Assembly (NCBI GenBank): GCA_025453505.1
Contig: JALOQG010000128.1
Span: 1 to 7,551, forward strand
DNA: 7,551 nt
Reading direction: 5' to 3'
From: Myxococcota bacterium
GTDB lineage: Bacteria; Myxococcota_A; UBA9160; PR03
Positions 1-7,032 of this stretch are shown one piece after another. Every line of letters begins with the position of its first letter. The first letter of the stretch is position 1. The notes below the pieces were generated by a model. The model did not search any database. It worked only from the letters and a program-made list of their open reading frames with translations, and had not been told where the DNA came from. The translations under genes and the position numbers were made by a program.

Positions 1-292
1 CCTGCGCGCCCTTCGCGAGCGTCTCGTCGGCGAGCGCGCCGGCGACCCGTTCGACGAGCGCGGGGCTCCACGTCGCGCCGAGCGCCGCGCCGCACGGGAA
101 GCACGCCGACGTCGGGCCGCCGCGAAACGCGGTGCCGCGCGCGCCGTTCGGGCCGTCGGTCACGCGCAGCGCGCCGATGCCGAGCCGCGGGATCGCCACC
201 GTGTGCCACAGGTCCGCGCCGGCGAGCAGTGACGCCTGCTCTTCGAGCGTGAGTTGCGCGAGCAGCGATGCGACGCGGGGGTCGTCGGCCAC
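1..292 (-). CDS. GH3 beta-glucosidase, N-terminal fragment (cut by window edge)
   Basis: The first 97 residues of a glycoside hydrolase family 3 enzyme, which would remove terminal beta-linked sugars from oligosaccharides or glycosides. The minus strand reads without a stop from a GTG start at 292 to the left edge. Visible family features are the LTLEEQASLLAG helix (about 14-25), the block WHTVAIPRLGIGALRVTDG (29-47) and PNGARGT; Asp46 in the TDGPNG loop matches the conserved aspartate that contacts sugar in the -1 subsite of GH3 enzymes. TSACFPCGAALGATW (61-75) also matches the bacterial beta-glucosidase subgroup. No signal peptide is seen, so a cytoplasmic location is likely. The nucleophile Asp and the acid/base residue would lie outside the window, so activity cannot be judged. 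It is transcribed divergently from the tetR-type gene. The start is supported by an AGGAG box 7 nt upstream. Confidence 0.88.
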   Translation of the reverse strand, partial: MADDPRVASLLAQLTLEEQASLLAGADLWHTVAIPRLGIGALRVTDGPNGARGTAFRGGPTSACFPCGAALGATWSPALVERVAGALADETLAKGAQ

Positions 293-299
293 GGGAGGT

Positions 300-304
300 C
301 TCCT
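300..304 (-). promoter_or_regulatory. Ribosome binding site of the GH3 gene
   Basis: On the minus strand AGGAG lies 7 nt before the GTG start at 292. This supports GTG as the true start, since no in-frame ATG begins the conserved N-terminal region. Confidence 0.7.
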
Positions 305-340
305 GTCCGGGAAGGGACCGGGGAGTCTACGCGAAGCGGC

Positions 341-369
341 TTGCCCGGCCGCCGGGCGCGGGCTAAAGA
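341..369 (+). promoter_or_regulatory. Weak candidate promoter for the tetR-pump operon
   Basis: TTGCCC (341-346) and TAAAGA (364-369) are spaced 17 bp apart and match the sigma-70 -35 and -10 consensus at 4 of 6 and 3 of 6 positions. If used, transcription would begin near 376, placing the two palindromes at 380-409 directly over the initial transcribed region, a common arrangement for repression. The match is weak, and an organism of this GC content may use different promoter preferences. For the divergent GH3 gene, TTGAAC (minus strand, 411-406) resembles a -35 box, but I see no good -10 box at the right distance. Confidence 0.25.
343..357. repeat. GC-rich inverted repeat in the divergent control region
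   Basis: GCCCGG and CCGGGC form a perfect 6-bp inverted repeat around a 3-base CCG loop. It lies in what would be the 5' leader of the GH3 transcript (minus strand) or the promoter spacer of the tetR-type gene (plus strand). It could be a small leader hairpin or a protein site. In DNA this GC-rich, a short repeat like this may also arise by chance. Confidence 0.3.
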
Positions 370-379
370 TCCGTCTACC

Positions 380-390
380 TAACGCCGTTA
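380..390. promoter_or_regulatory. Palindrome 1, candidate TetR operator
   Basis: TAACGCCGTTA is a perfect 5-1-5 palindrome. It shares the core AACGnCGTT with a second palindrome whose centre is 19 bp downstream. TetR-family dimers bind palindromes and usually regulate their own divergent intergenic region, so this is a good operator candidate. The assignment is inferred from position and symmetry. Confidence 0.5.
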
Positions 391-398
391 AAGAAACC

Positions 399-409
399 GA
401 ACGACGTTC
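399..409. promoter_or_regulatory. Palindrome 2, candidate TetR operator
   Basis: GAACGACGTTC is a perfect 5-1-5 palindrome with the same AACGnCGTT core as the element at 380-390; 8 bp separate the two. A repeated palindrome with different outer and central bases but a constant core is what a recognised binding site looks like. Two dimers could bind side by side, as known for some TetR-family members. It sits 45 bp before the regulator's start codon. Confidence 0.5.
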
Positions 410-454
410 AATGGGATCTCTCGCGCGCCCACGCGGAGTCTCCTCGGACCGACC

Positions 455-1060
455 ATGAGCGTGATGCAACCCGCAGAGCGGCGGCGGCTGCAGAGCCGTG
501 CCGACGCCCGGCGCGCCATCCTGGACGCGACCGAGGCGCTGCTCGTCGAGGACGGCTACGAGGCCTTCTCGATGCGGCGCCTCGCCGACCGCTGCGGCTA
601 CACCGCCCCCACGATCTACCACCACTTCGGCGACAAGCAGCACCTGATCGACGCGCTGCTCGACGAGCGCTGCCAGGGACTGGTGCGGACCTTGCGGCGC
701 GTGCACCAGAGCGAGGATCTGGTCGAGAACCTGCGCGCGTTCAGCGGGGCCTTCGTACGCTTCGGCCTGCGCAACCCGACCCACTACGCGCTGCTCTCGC
801 AGCCGCGCGATCCCGGTCTGCCGGTGCCGCCCGCCGCCGAGGAGGCGCGCGTGCTGATGGAAGCGCCGCTGCACGGGCTCGCCGCCGCGGGCCGGCTCAC
901 GGCCGATCAGGAAATGGTCGGCCAGTCGCTGTGGGCGTTCCTGCACGGCTTCATCCTGTTGCGCACCACGCGCACCGACGTCGAGTGGCGCAAGGACGGT
1001 CTCGACGTCGGCATCGACGCATTCCTGACAGGCTTCGTTCGCGAGGAGGCTTCGCGATGA
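455..1060 (+). CDS. TetR/AcrR-family transcriptional regulator
   Basis: A 201-residue one-component repressor-type protein, the usual TetR length. The N-terminal DNA-binding domain covers about residues 15-65; its helix-turn-helix includes SMRRLADRCGYTAPTIYHHF (39-58), a very typical TetR signature followed by GDKQHLIDALL. The C-terminal half should be the ligand-binding and dimerisation domain. It contains LRNPTHYALL (105-114) and W160-AFLHGF (160-166), which resembles the WHG type of TetR C-terminal domain. It is the first gene of the operon and its stop overlaps the adaptor start (ATGA), so it very likely controls the RND pump and itself through the palindromes at 380-409. The ATG at 455 has only a distant GGAG (435-438, 16 nt upstream); an in-frame ATG at 464 is an alternative start. 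The ligand cannot be deduced. Confidence 0.93.
   Translation: MSVMQPAERRRLQSRADARRAILDATEALLVEDGYEAFSMRRLADRCGYTAPTIYHHFGDKQHLIDALLDERCQGLVRTLRRVHQSEDLVENLRAFSGAFVRFGLRNPTHYALLSQPRDPGLPVPPAAEEARVLMEAPLHGLAAAGRLTADQEMVGQSLWAFLHGFILLRTTRTDVEWRKDGLDVGIDAFLTGFVREEASR
1043..1049 (+). promoter_or_regulatory. Strong ribosome binding site that sets the adaptor start
   Basis: GAGGAGG lies 7 nt before the ATG at 1057, inside the last codons of the tetR-type gene. It selects this ATG over the earlier in-frame ATG at 931, and the resulting protein begins with a proper lipoprotein signal peptide. Confidence 0.75.
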
Positions 1061-2205
1061 CGTTCCGATCCCGCTGCTCCGCTGCGCTGCTGGCGATGGT
1101 CGTGACGACTCTCGCCGGTTGCGGCGGTGAGGAAGCCGCGCCGGTCGCCGCGCCCCCGCCCGTGATGGTCGTGCGCGTCGAGGGGCATCGCATCGAGGAT
1201 CGGCTCGAAGCGACGGGTCAGCTGATCGCGCCTTCGCAGGCCGCCGTCGCCGCGCAGGTCGGTGGACAGGTCACCGCAATCCCGCGCGACGAAGGCAGTG
1301 CGGCCGCCGAGAACGACATCGTGATCGAGATCGATCCCGAGCGGCGTCAGCTCGAGGCGCAGAGCGCGCGCGCGATGCTGGTGCAGGCCGAGGCGCAAGC
1401 CGCCGAGGCGCAGCGCGAGCTCGTGCGCATGCAGAAGCTGCATGCGCAGGGCGTCGCCGCCGACGCGAAGCTCGACCAGGCGCGCACGGCCGTGAGCTCC
1501 GCCGTCTCCGCGCGCGACGCCGCCGCGGCGCAGGCCGGCATGGCGGAACGTTCGCTGCGCGATTCGAGCGTGCGCGCGCCCTTCGCCGGACTCGTCGCCC
1601 GCCGCTTCGTCTCGGAGGGCGAGTTCGTGCAGCCGGGCCAGAAGCTCTTCGAGCTCGTCGCGCTCGATCCGATCGAAGTCGAGTTCCACGTGCCCGAGAA
1701 GGAATCGAGCCGCGTCGCGCAGGACGCGCCCGTCGCCGTGCGCGTCGCGCCGTTCCCGGACGAGGTGTTCCAGGCGCGCGTCACGCTGGTCTCGCCGACG
1801 ATCGACCCGACGACGCGCACGCTGCGCGTCAAGGCGGCGCTGCCGAACCCCGACGGGCGGCTGCGCCCGGGGCTCTTCGCGCGCGCGGACCTCGGCATCG
1901 CCGTGCGCGAGAACGTCGCGATGATCCCGGAGGAGGCGGTGCTGCAGCGCGCCGGCGGGCCGATCGCCTACGTGCTGCGCGGCGAATCGCGCGTGCAGCG
2001 CCGAGCGCTCGAGCTCGGCGTGATTCGCGACGCGCAGGTGGAGGTGCGCTCCGGCGTCGCGATCGGCGAGGACGTCGTGGTGCGCGGCGCGAGCGATCTC
2101 GTCGAAGGCAGCGCCGTCTCGGTCCGCGACGCGCTCGGCGCCGCGCAAGGCGGCGGCGCGGCGACGAACGTCGGATCCGCGCCGCGCGAGGTCAGCCGCA
2201 AGTGA
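1057..2205 (+). CDS. RND efflux pump periplasmic adaptor lipoprotein (AcrA/MexA type)
   Basis: A 382-residue membrane fusion protein that would link the inner-membrane RND permease to an outer-membrane channel. The reading frame is open from 931, but the ATG at 1057 is chosen: it follows a GAGGAGG box and gives a basic, then hydrophobic signal peptide ending in the lipobox LAGC, with Cys22 as the lipidation site. Inferred domains: split lipoyl domain (about 60-95 and 170-200, the second half carrying VRAPFAGLVARR at 172-183), alpha-helical hairpin (about 96-168), beta-barrel (about 203-280, with the family motif DPTTRTLRVKA at 250-260) and a membrane-proximal domain (about 283-358). An Ala/Gly-rich tail follows. 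Residues +2 and +3 after the cysteine are Gly-Gly, not the Asp that keeps E. coli AcrA at the inner membrane. It overlaps the regulator by 4 nt upstream and the permease by 4 nt downstream, implying coupled translation. Confidence 0.93.
   Translation: MTFRSRCSAALLAMVVTTLAGCGGEEAAPVAAPPPVMVVRVEGHRIEDRLEATGQLIAPSQAAVAAQVGGQVTAIPRDEGSAAAENDIVIEIDPERRQLEAQSARAMLVQAEAQAAEAQRELVRMQKLHAQGVAADAKLDQARTAVSSAVSARDAAAAQAGMAERSLRDSSVRAPFAGLVARRFVSEGEFVQPGQKLFELVALDPIEVEFHVPEKESSRVAQDAPVAVRVAPFPDEVFQARVTLVSPTIDPTTRTLRVKAALPNPDGRLRPGLFARADLGIAVRENVAMIPEEAVLQRAGGPIAYVLRGESRVQRRALELGVIRDAQVEVRSGVAIGEDVVVRGASDLVEGSAVSVRDALGAAQGGGAATNVGSAPREVSRK
2188..2192 (+). promoter_or_regulatory. Ribosome binding site of the RND permease
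   Basis: GAGGT lies 9 nt before the GTG at 2202, within the adaptor's last codons. It supports the GTG start in the GTGA overlap; the encoded protein then starts with MTLSDVAIQRP, the expected RND N-terminus. Confidence 0.55.
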
Positions 2206-5200
2206 CGCTCTCCGACGTCGCGATCCAGCGGCCCATCCTGACCTGGATGATGACGCTCGCGCTGATCGTGTTCGGCGTGCTGGGGTTCCTGCGCCTCGGC
2301 GTGGACCAGTTCCCGAACATGGACTTCCCCGTGCTCACGGTGCAGGCGTCGCTCGAAGGCGCGACGCCGGAGGGCATGGAGGAGGACGTCACCGACGTCC
2401 TCGAAGAGCGCCTCAACACGATCGGCGGCGTGCGCTCGATCCGCTCGACGTCGTACCAGGGCGTCGCGCTGATCACGGTCGAGTTCGAACTCGGCACCGA
2501 TCTCGACATCGCGGCGCAGGACGTGCGCGACAAGGTCGCGCTGGCGCGCGTCGAGCTGCCGGTGAACCTCGATCCGCCGGTGGTCGGCACCTTCGATCCG
2601 AACGACACGCCGGTGTTGTGGATCCCGTTCGATTCGAAGCGCACCGTGGTCGAGACCAGCGAAGCGGTGCGGCGCCTCGTGAATCCGTATCTCGAGACGA
2701 TCGAGGGCGTCGCGGGTGTCGCGATGTTCGGGCGCCAGGACCGCAACATCCGCATCTGGCTCGACGGCGACGCGCTGCGCGCGCGCGGGCTCGCCGCGAG
2801 CGACGTGCTGCTGGCGCTGCAGCGCGAACACGTCGAGATGCCGGGCGGCGCGGTCGAGAGCGACCGCGTGGACTACTCCGTCAAGACGGACGCCGAGTTC
2901 CGGACGGTCGCCGAGATGGAGATGCTGGTCGTCGCCCACCAGGGCGAGGCGCCGGTGCTGCTGCGCGACGTCGCCCGCGTCGAGGACGGCGCCGAGGATC
3001 CGTCGTTCATCGCCCGCTACAACGGCTCGCCGACGGTCGGCATCGGCATCCGCAAGCAGAGCGGCGGCAACACGGTCGCGATCGTCGACGAAGTGCGCCG
3101 CCGGCTGATCGAAGTCGAGAAGCTGTTGCCGCAGGGTATCGCGATGCACGACTCGGCCGGCTTCATCGACTTCTCGCGCGGCGTGCGCGAGGCGGTCGCC
3201 GAGACCGAGTTCGCGCTGGTCTTCGGTGCGCTGCTCGCGATCTTCACCGTCTGGGTGTTCCTGCGCCGGTCGCGGCCGACCTTCGTGATCGCCGCCGCGA
3301 TCCCGGTCTCGCTGATCGCGACCTTCGGCCTCGTGTATCTCGCCGGCTTCACGCTCAACACGATGACGCTGCTCGGCATGGCGCTGGCGGTCGGCGTCGT
3401 GATCGACGACGCGATCGTCGTGCTCGAGAACATCGAGCGGCACCGCGAGATGGGCGAGAGCGCGCGCGACGCCGCGTCGAAGGGCACGCGCGAGATCGCG
3501 TTCGCCGCGACCGCCGCCACCGTCTCCGTCGCCGCGGTGTTCCTGCCCGTGCTCTTCGTCGAGGGCCTGGTCGGCTCGTTCCTGCGCGACTTCGGCCTGA
3601 CCGTCGCGGGCTCCGTGCTGCTCTCGCTCTTCGTCGCGCTGACGCTGACGCCAATGCTCGCCGCGCGCATGCCGCCGCCGTCGGCACGCAAGCATGGCAG
3701 CGTCTACCACTACCTCGAACGCGGCTTCGTCTGGATGGAGCAGCGCTACGGGCGACTGCTCGATTGGACGCTGACGCACAAACGGCACACGGTCGCCGTC
3801 GCGATGCTGTCGTTTCTCGGCGCCTGCGGACTCGGCTCGCAGCTCGGCTCGGAGTTCTTTCCGCCGGCCGACGAGGGCATCTTCTTCGGCCGCATCGAAG
3901 CGGCGCCGGGCACGGCGCTCGAGGCGACCGAGGAGTATCTCGCGCACGACGAGGAGTGGTTCCTGCGCCAGCCCGAGCTGCTCGGGCTCTTCTCGGCGGC
4001 GGGATCGAGCGGCGGCGGCAACGAGGCCGCGCGCCACGCCGAGACCAACATGGGCATGGTCTTCGGCACGATGAAGGCGCGCGAGGATCGCGAGCGCAGC
4101 GTGATGCAGCTCGTGCGCGATGCACGCGCCGAGCTCGGCGACGTGCCGGGGCGCAAGATCCGCATCTTCAATCCCAGCGAGATGATGACGGCCGGCGCCA
4201 ACCAGGGTTCCTTCGAGGTCGAGGTGCGCGGCAATCTCGAGCTGGCCGAACTCGACGAGCTGGCGCAGGAGATGCTTCGGCGGCTCGAGTCGCTCGGCGG
4301 CTTCGTCGACCTCTCGTCGAGCCTGAAGATGGGTCTTCCGGAAGTTCGCATCGTGCCGGATCGCGAGAAGGCCGCGAGCCTCGGCGTCGACGCGCGCACG
4401 GTGGCGCAGGCGATCCACATGATGGTGGGCGGCATGGACGTCGGCGTCTTCAAGGAAGCCGGGCGTCGCTACGACATCCGCATGCGCCTCGAAGACGAGG
4501 ACCGGCGCGACCCGGCGCAGATCGGGAATCTCTACGTGCGCGGCAAGAGCGGCGAGGTGATCGAGCTGCGCAATCTCGTCGACATCCAGACCGGTGCGGC
4601 GCCGTCCGCGATCACGCGCACCAACCGACAGCGATCGGTGACGATCGGAGCGAATCTCCAGGGCCGTAAGCTCGGCTCCGCGATCGAGGAGGCGCAGGCG
4701 ATCGCCAAGGAGATCCTGCCCGAGGGCACCACGCTCGCGCTCTCGGGCCAGGCGCAGGCGATGCAGGAAGGCGCCGCGCAGATGGGACTCGCGATCGGCC
4801 TCGGCATCCTGGTGATCTTCATGGTGCTCGCCGCCCAGTTCGAGAGCCTCGTGCACCCGCTGACCGTGATGCTCGCGCTGCCTCTCGCGATGACGGGCGC
4901 GCTCGGCGGCCTGTGGATGACCGGCCACACGCTGAACCTGTTCTCGATGATCGGGATCCTGCTGCTCTTCGGGCTCGTGACGAAGAACTCGATCCTGCTG
5001 GTCGACTACGCCAACCAGCTGCGCCGCGAAGGCATGGACAAGGTCACCGCGATGCGCACCGCCGCGCCGGTGCGGCTGCGGCCGGTGCTGATGACGGCGG
5101 TGTCGATGATCTTCGGCGTGCTGCCCGCGGCGATCGGCATCGGCCCCGGCGCCGAGACGCGCGCGCCGATGGCCGTCGCCGCCGCGACCGGGATGTTCTC

Positions 5201-5342
5201 GTCGATGCTGCTGACGCTCGCCGTCGTGCCGGTCTTCTACATCCTCTTCGACGACGCCGCCGACTGGATGAAGCGCAGCTTCCGCCGCGTGACGGGGTCG
5301 AAGCCGGGCGTCGCGCTCGACGAGAAGGCGGCGGCCTCGTAG
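2202..5342 (+). CDS. RND efflux permease, hydrophobe/amphiphile (AcrB/MdtB-like) family
   Basis: A 1046-residue proton-driven inner-membrane transporter, close to the AcrB length of 1049, so it looks intact. It would capture amphiphilic compounds from the periplasm or outer membrane leaflet and pass them to the adaptor and an outer-membrane channel. TM1 is at about 10-30, followed by the first periplasmic domain (about 31-335), TM2-TM6 (about 336-490), TM7 (about 528-548), the second periplasmic domain (about 549-858) and TM8-TM12 (about 860-1020). All proton-relay residues are present: Asp402 and Asp403 in GVVIDDAIVVLENIE (TM4), Lys928 in GLVTKNSILLVDY (TM10), and Arg958 and Thr965 in RLRPVLMT (TM11), matching AcrB D407, D408, K940, R971 and T978. 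Start is GTG in a GTGA overlap with the adaptor. Substrate is unknown; the two-periplasmic-loop architecture argues for organic compounds rather than metal ions, and no heavy-metal signature was noticed. Confidence 0.95.
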   Translation: MTLSDVAIQRPILTWMMTLALIVFGVLGFLRLGVDQFPNMDFPVLTVQASLEGATPEGMEEDVTDVLEERLNTIGGVRSIRSTSYQGVALITVEFELGTDLDIAAQDVRDKVALARVELPVNLDPPVVGTFDPNDTPVLWIPFDSKRTVVETSEAVRRLVNPYLETIEGVAGVAMFGRQDRNIRIWLDGDALRARGLAASDVLLALQREHVEMPGGAVESDRVDYSVKTDAEFRTVAEMEMLVVAHQGEAPVLLRDVARVEDGAEDPSFIARYNGSPTVGIGIRKQSGGNTVAIVDEVRRRLIEVEKLLPQGIAMHDSAGFIDFSRGVREAVAETEFALVFGALLAIFTVWVFLRRSRPTFVIAAAIPVSLIATFGLVYLAGFTLNTMTLLGMALAVGVVIDDAIVVLENIERHREMGESARDAASKGTREIAFAATAATVSVAAVFLPVLFVEGLVGSFLRDFGLTVAGSVLLSLFVALTLTPMLAARMPPPSARKHGSVYHYLERGFVWMEQRYGRLLDWTLTHKRHTVAVAMLSFLGACGLGSQLGSEFFPPADEGIFFGRIEAAPGTALEATEEYLAHDEEWFLRQPELLGLFSAAGSSGGGNEAARHAETNMGMVFGTMKAREDRERSVMQLVRDARAELGDVPGRKIRIFNPSEMMTAGANQGSFEVEVRGNLELAELDELAQEMLRRLESLGGFVDLSSSLKMGLPEVRIVPDREKAASLGVDARTVAQAIHMMVGGMDVGVFKEAGRRYDIRMRLEDEDRRDPAQIGNLYVRGKSGEVIELRNLVDIQTGAAPSAITRTNRQRSVTIGANLQGRKLGSAIEEAQAIAKEILPEGTTLALSGQAQAMQEGAAQMGLAIGLGILVIFMVLAAQFESLVHPLTVMLALPLAMTGALGGLWMTGHTLNLFSMIGILLLFGLVTKNSILLVDYANQLRREGMDKVTAMRTAAPVRLRPVLMTAVSMIFGVLPAAIGIGPGAETRAPMAVAAATGMFSSMLLTLAVVPVFYILFDDAADWMKRSFRRVTGSKPGVALDEKAAAS

Positions 5343-5351
5343 CGCGGCGCT
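5341..5351. repeat. Palindrome filling the gap between convergent genes
   Basis: AGCGCGGCGCT is a perfect 5-1-5 palindrome that begins in the permease stop codon and ends just before the terC-like stop codon. As RNA it allows only about a 4-bp stem with a 3-base loop, and neither side has a T-tract. It is therefore not a convincing intrinsic terminator. Confidence 0.3.
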
Positions 5352-6098
<747 letters not shown>

Positions 6099-6107
6099 GA
6101 AGAGGTT

Positions 6108-6113
6108 CTCCCT
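6108..6113 (-). promoter_or_regulatory. Ribosome binding site of the terC-like gene
   Basis: AGGGAG on the minus strand lies 9 nt before the GTG at 6098 and just past the hydrolase stop codon (6117-6119). It fixes the GTG start and supports translation from a shared hydrolase-terC message. Confidence 0.6.
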
Positions 6114-6116
6114 GGG

Positions 6117-6959
6117 TCAGCGCGCGAGGAAATCGCGCAGGACCGCCAGGGTACGCTTCGGATCGTCGCGGTACACCCCGTGTCCACAGCCGGCGAAGCG
6201 TTCGAAGCGCGCGAGCGCCGGGGGCAGGGCGGCCGCGATGTCGGCCTGGTCGTCGATCGGGCAGATCGGATCGTCCTCCCCGCCGAGTACGAGCGTCTCG
6301 CAGCGCACCTTGCCGAGATCGGGCAGGAAGTCGAAGGCGTGATCCTCGCCGCCGCCGAAATGGAACATCACGTCGAAGTTCCACAGCGTGCGCGCGTTGG
6401 CGTCGGGGTCGCGCGGCGTGCGGGAGTAGAGCGGGAAGCACAGGCGCGCGTAGTCGGGCAGCGTTTCCGGCCCCGGCTTTTCCCAGTAGCGGCGCGCGGC
6501 GTCGCGGGCTTCGGGACCTCCGAGCCGCTCGAACGTCGCGTAGACGCGGTCGAGCCGTGTCTTCGCCGTCGTGCTCGACAGCACCAGCTTGCCCGGGTGC
6601 TCGGGATGCCGGATCGCGTAAGCCATCGCGACCATGCCGCCGAACGAGTTGCCGAACACCACCGGTTTCTCGATGCCGAGCGCGTCGCAGAAGGCGACGA
6701 TGTCGTCGGCCCACTGCGCGAGGTTCCACTGTGCGCGGTCGCCCGCCTCGCTGCGCCCGTTGCCGCGGTGGTCGAGGTAGACCACCTGAGCGACGTCCGC
6801 GAGCGGCGAGAACGACGGCTTGTACGACGAATGATCGAAGCCGGGACCGCCGTGCAGCAGCACGAGCGTCGGGCGCTCGCGCATCACGGGACCGTCGGGC
6901 ACGAGCTTCGCGCCCTCGATGTCGAAGAAGAGCTTCACGTCGCCGATGGAGATGTGCAT
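6117..6959 (-). CDS. Alpha/beta hydrolase, proline-iminopeptidase-like (S33-type)
   Basis: A 280-residue alpha/beta-fold hydrolase with no signal peptide, probably cytoplasmic. The oxyanion-hole motif LLHGGPG (34-40) and the following YLDHRGNGRS (61-70) are characteristic of proline iminopeptidases and their relatives. The nucleophile elbow is GNSFGG (103-108) with Ser105; the probable remaining triad members are Asp230 in GGEDDP (226-231) and His260 in GCGHGVYRDDP (257-267). The lid region between about 130 and 200 is rich in charged and aromatic residues. True prolyl aminopeptidases usually carry a Trp after the serine (GxSWG); here it is Phe, so an esterase or another amide/ester substrate is equally possible. 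The ATG at 6959 has only a poor ribosome site (TTGGA, about 12 nt upstream). It is kept because MHISIGDVKLFFD forms the expected first strand. It precedes the terC-like gene by 18 nt. Confidence 0.88.
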   Translation of the reverse strand: MHISIGDVKLFFDIEGAKLVPDGPVMRERPTLVLLHGGPGFDHSSYKPSFSPLADVAQVVYLDHRGNGRSEAGDRAQWNLAQWADDIVAFCDALGIEKPVVFGNSFGGMVAMAYAIRHPEHPGKLVLSSTTAKTRLDRVYATFERLGGPEARDAARRYWEKPGPETLPDYARLCFPLYSRTPRDPDANARTLWNFDVMFHFGGGEDHAFDFLPDLGKVRCETLVLGGEDDPICPIDDQADIAAALPPALARFERFAGCGHGVYRDDPKRTLAVLRDFLAR

Positions 6960-7004
6960 GGGAGCCTACGGTCCAACAGCGACGCGTCCCCGTCCAGAGG
7001 CCCG

Positions 7005-7032
7005 TGTGAGCCGGATCACAGCCCGGCTCACA
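7005..7032. terminator. 10-bp hairpin over the DUF3047 stop codon, possible terminator or attenuator
   Basis: TGTGAGCCGG (7005-7014) and CCGGCTCACA (7023-7032) form a perfect 10-bp inverted repeat around an 8-base loop. On the minus strand its first arm contains the stop codon of the DUF3047-like gene and it stands 45 nt before the hydrolase start. No T-tract follows on either strand, so it is not a classical intrinsic terminator. It could be a Rho-linked or partial terminator, an mRNA-stabilising hairpin between two cistrons, or a protein-binding palindrome. Confidence 0.5.

Noticed and set aside
322..441. Direct repeat GGAGTCT at 322-328 and 435-441
   Set aside because: At seven bases, in a region of biased composition, this is within chance expectation, with no symmetry linking it to the operator-like palindromes.
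132..458. A 108-codon plus-strand open frame in front of the tetR-type gene
   Set aside because: It is antisense to the GH3 fragment, Ser/Arg/Pro-rich without any domain, and runs across the control region with its palindromes.
931..1056. Upstream in-frame extension of the adaptor from an ATG at 931
   Set aside because: It would place 42 Arg/His-rich residues before the lipoprotein signal peptide and overlap the regulator by about 130 bp. The ATG at 1057 has a strong ribosome site.
1968..4928. A 986-codon open frame on the minus strand, opposite the adaptor end and RND permease
   Set aside because: Its composition is a run of Arg, His, Glu and Asp typical of the antisense of GC-rich genes. 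It shows no domain, and the plus strand encodes an unmistakable RND permease over the same bases.
6960..7027. Possible promoter for the hydrolase-terC pair
   Set aside because: No acceptable -35/-10 pair is visible on the minus strand in this short gap. Transcription probably comes from upstream of DUF3047, outside the window.
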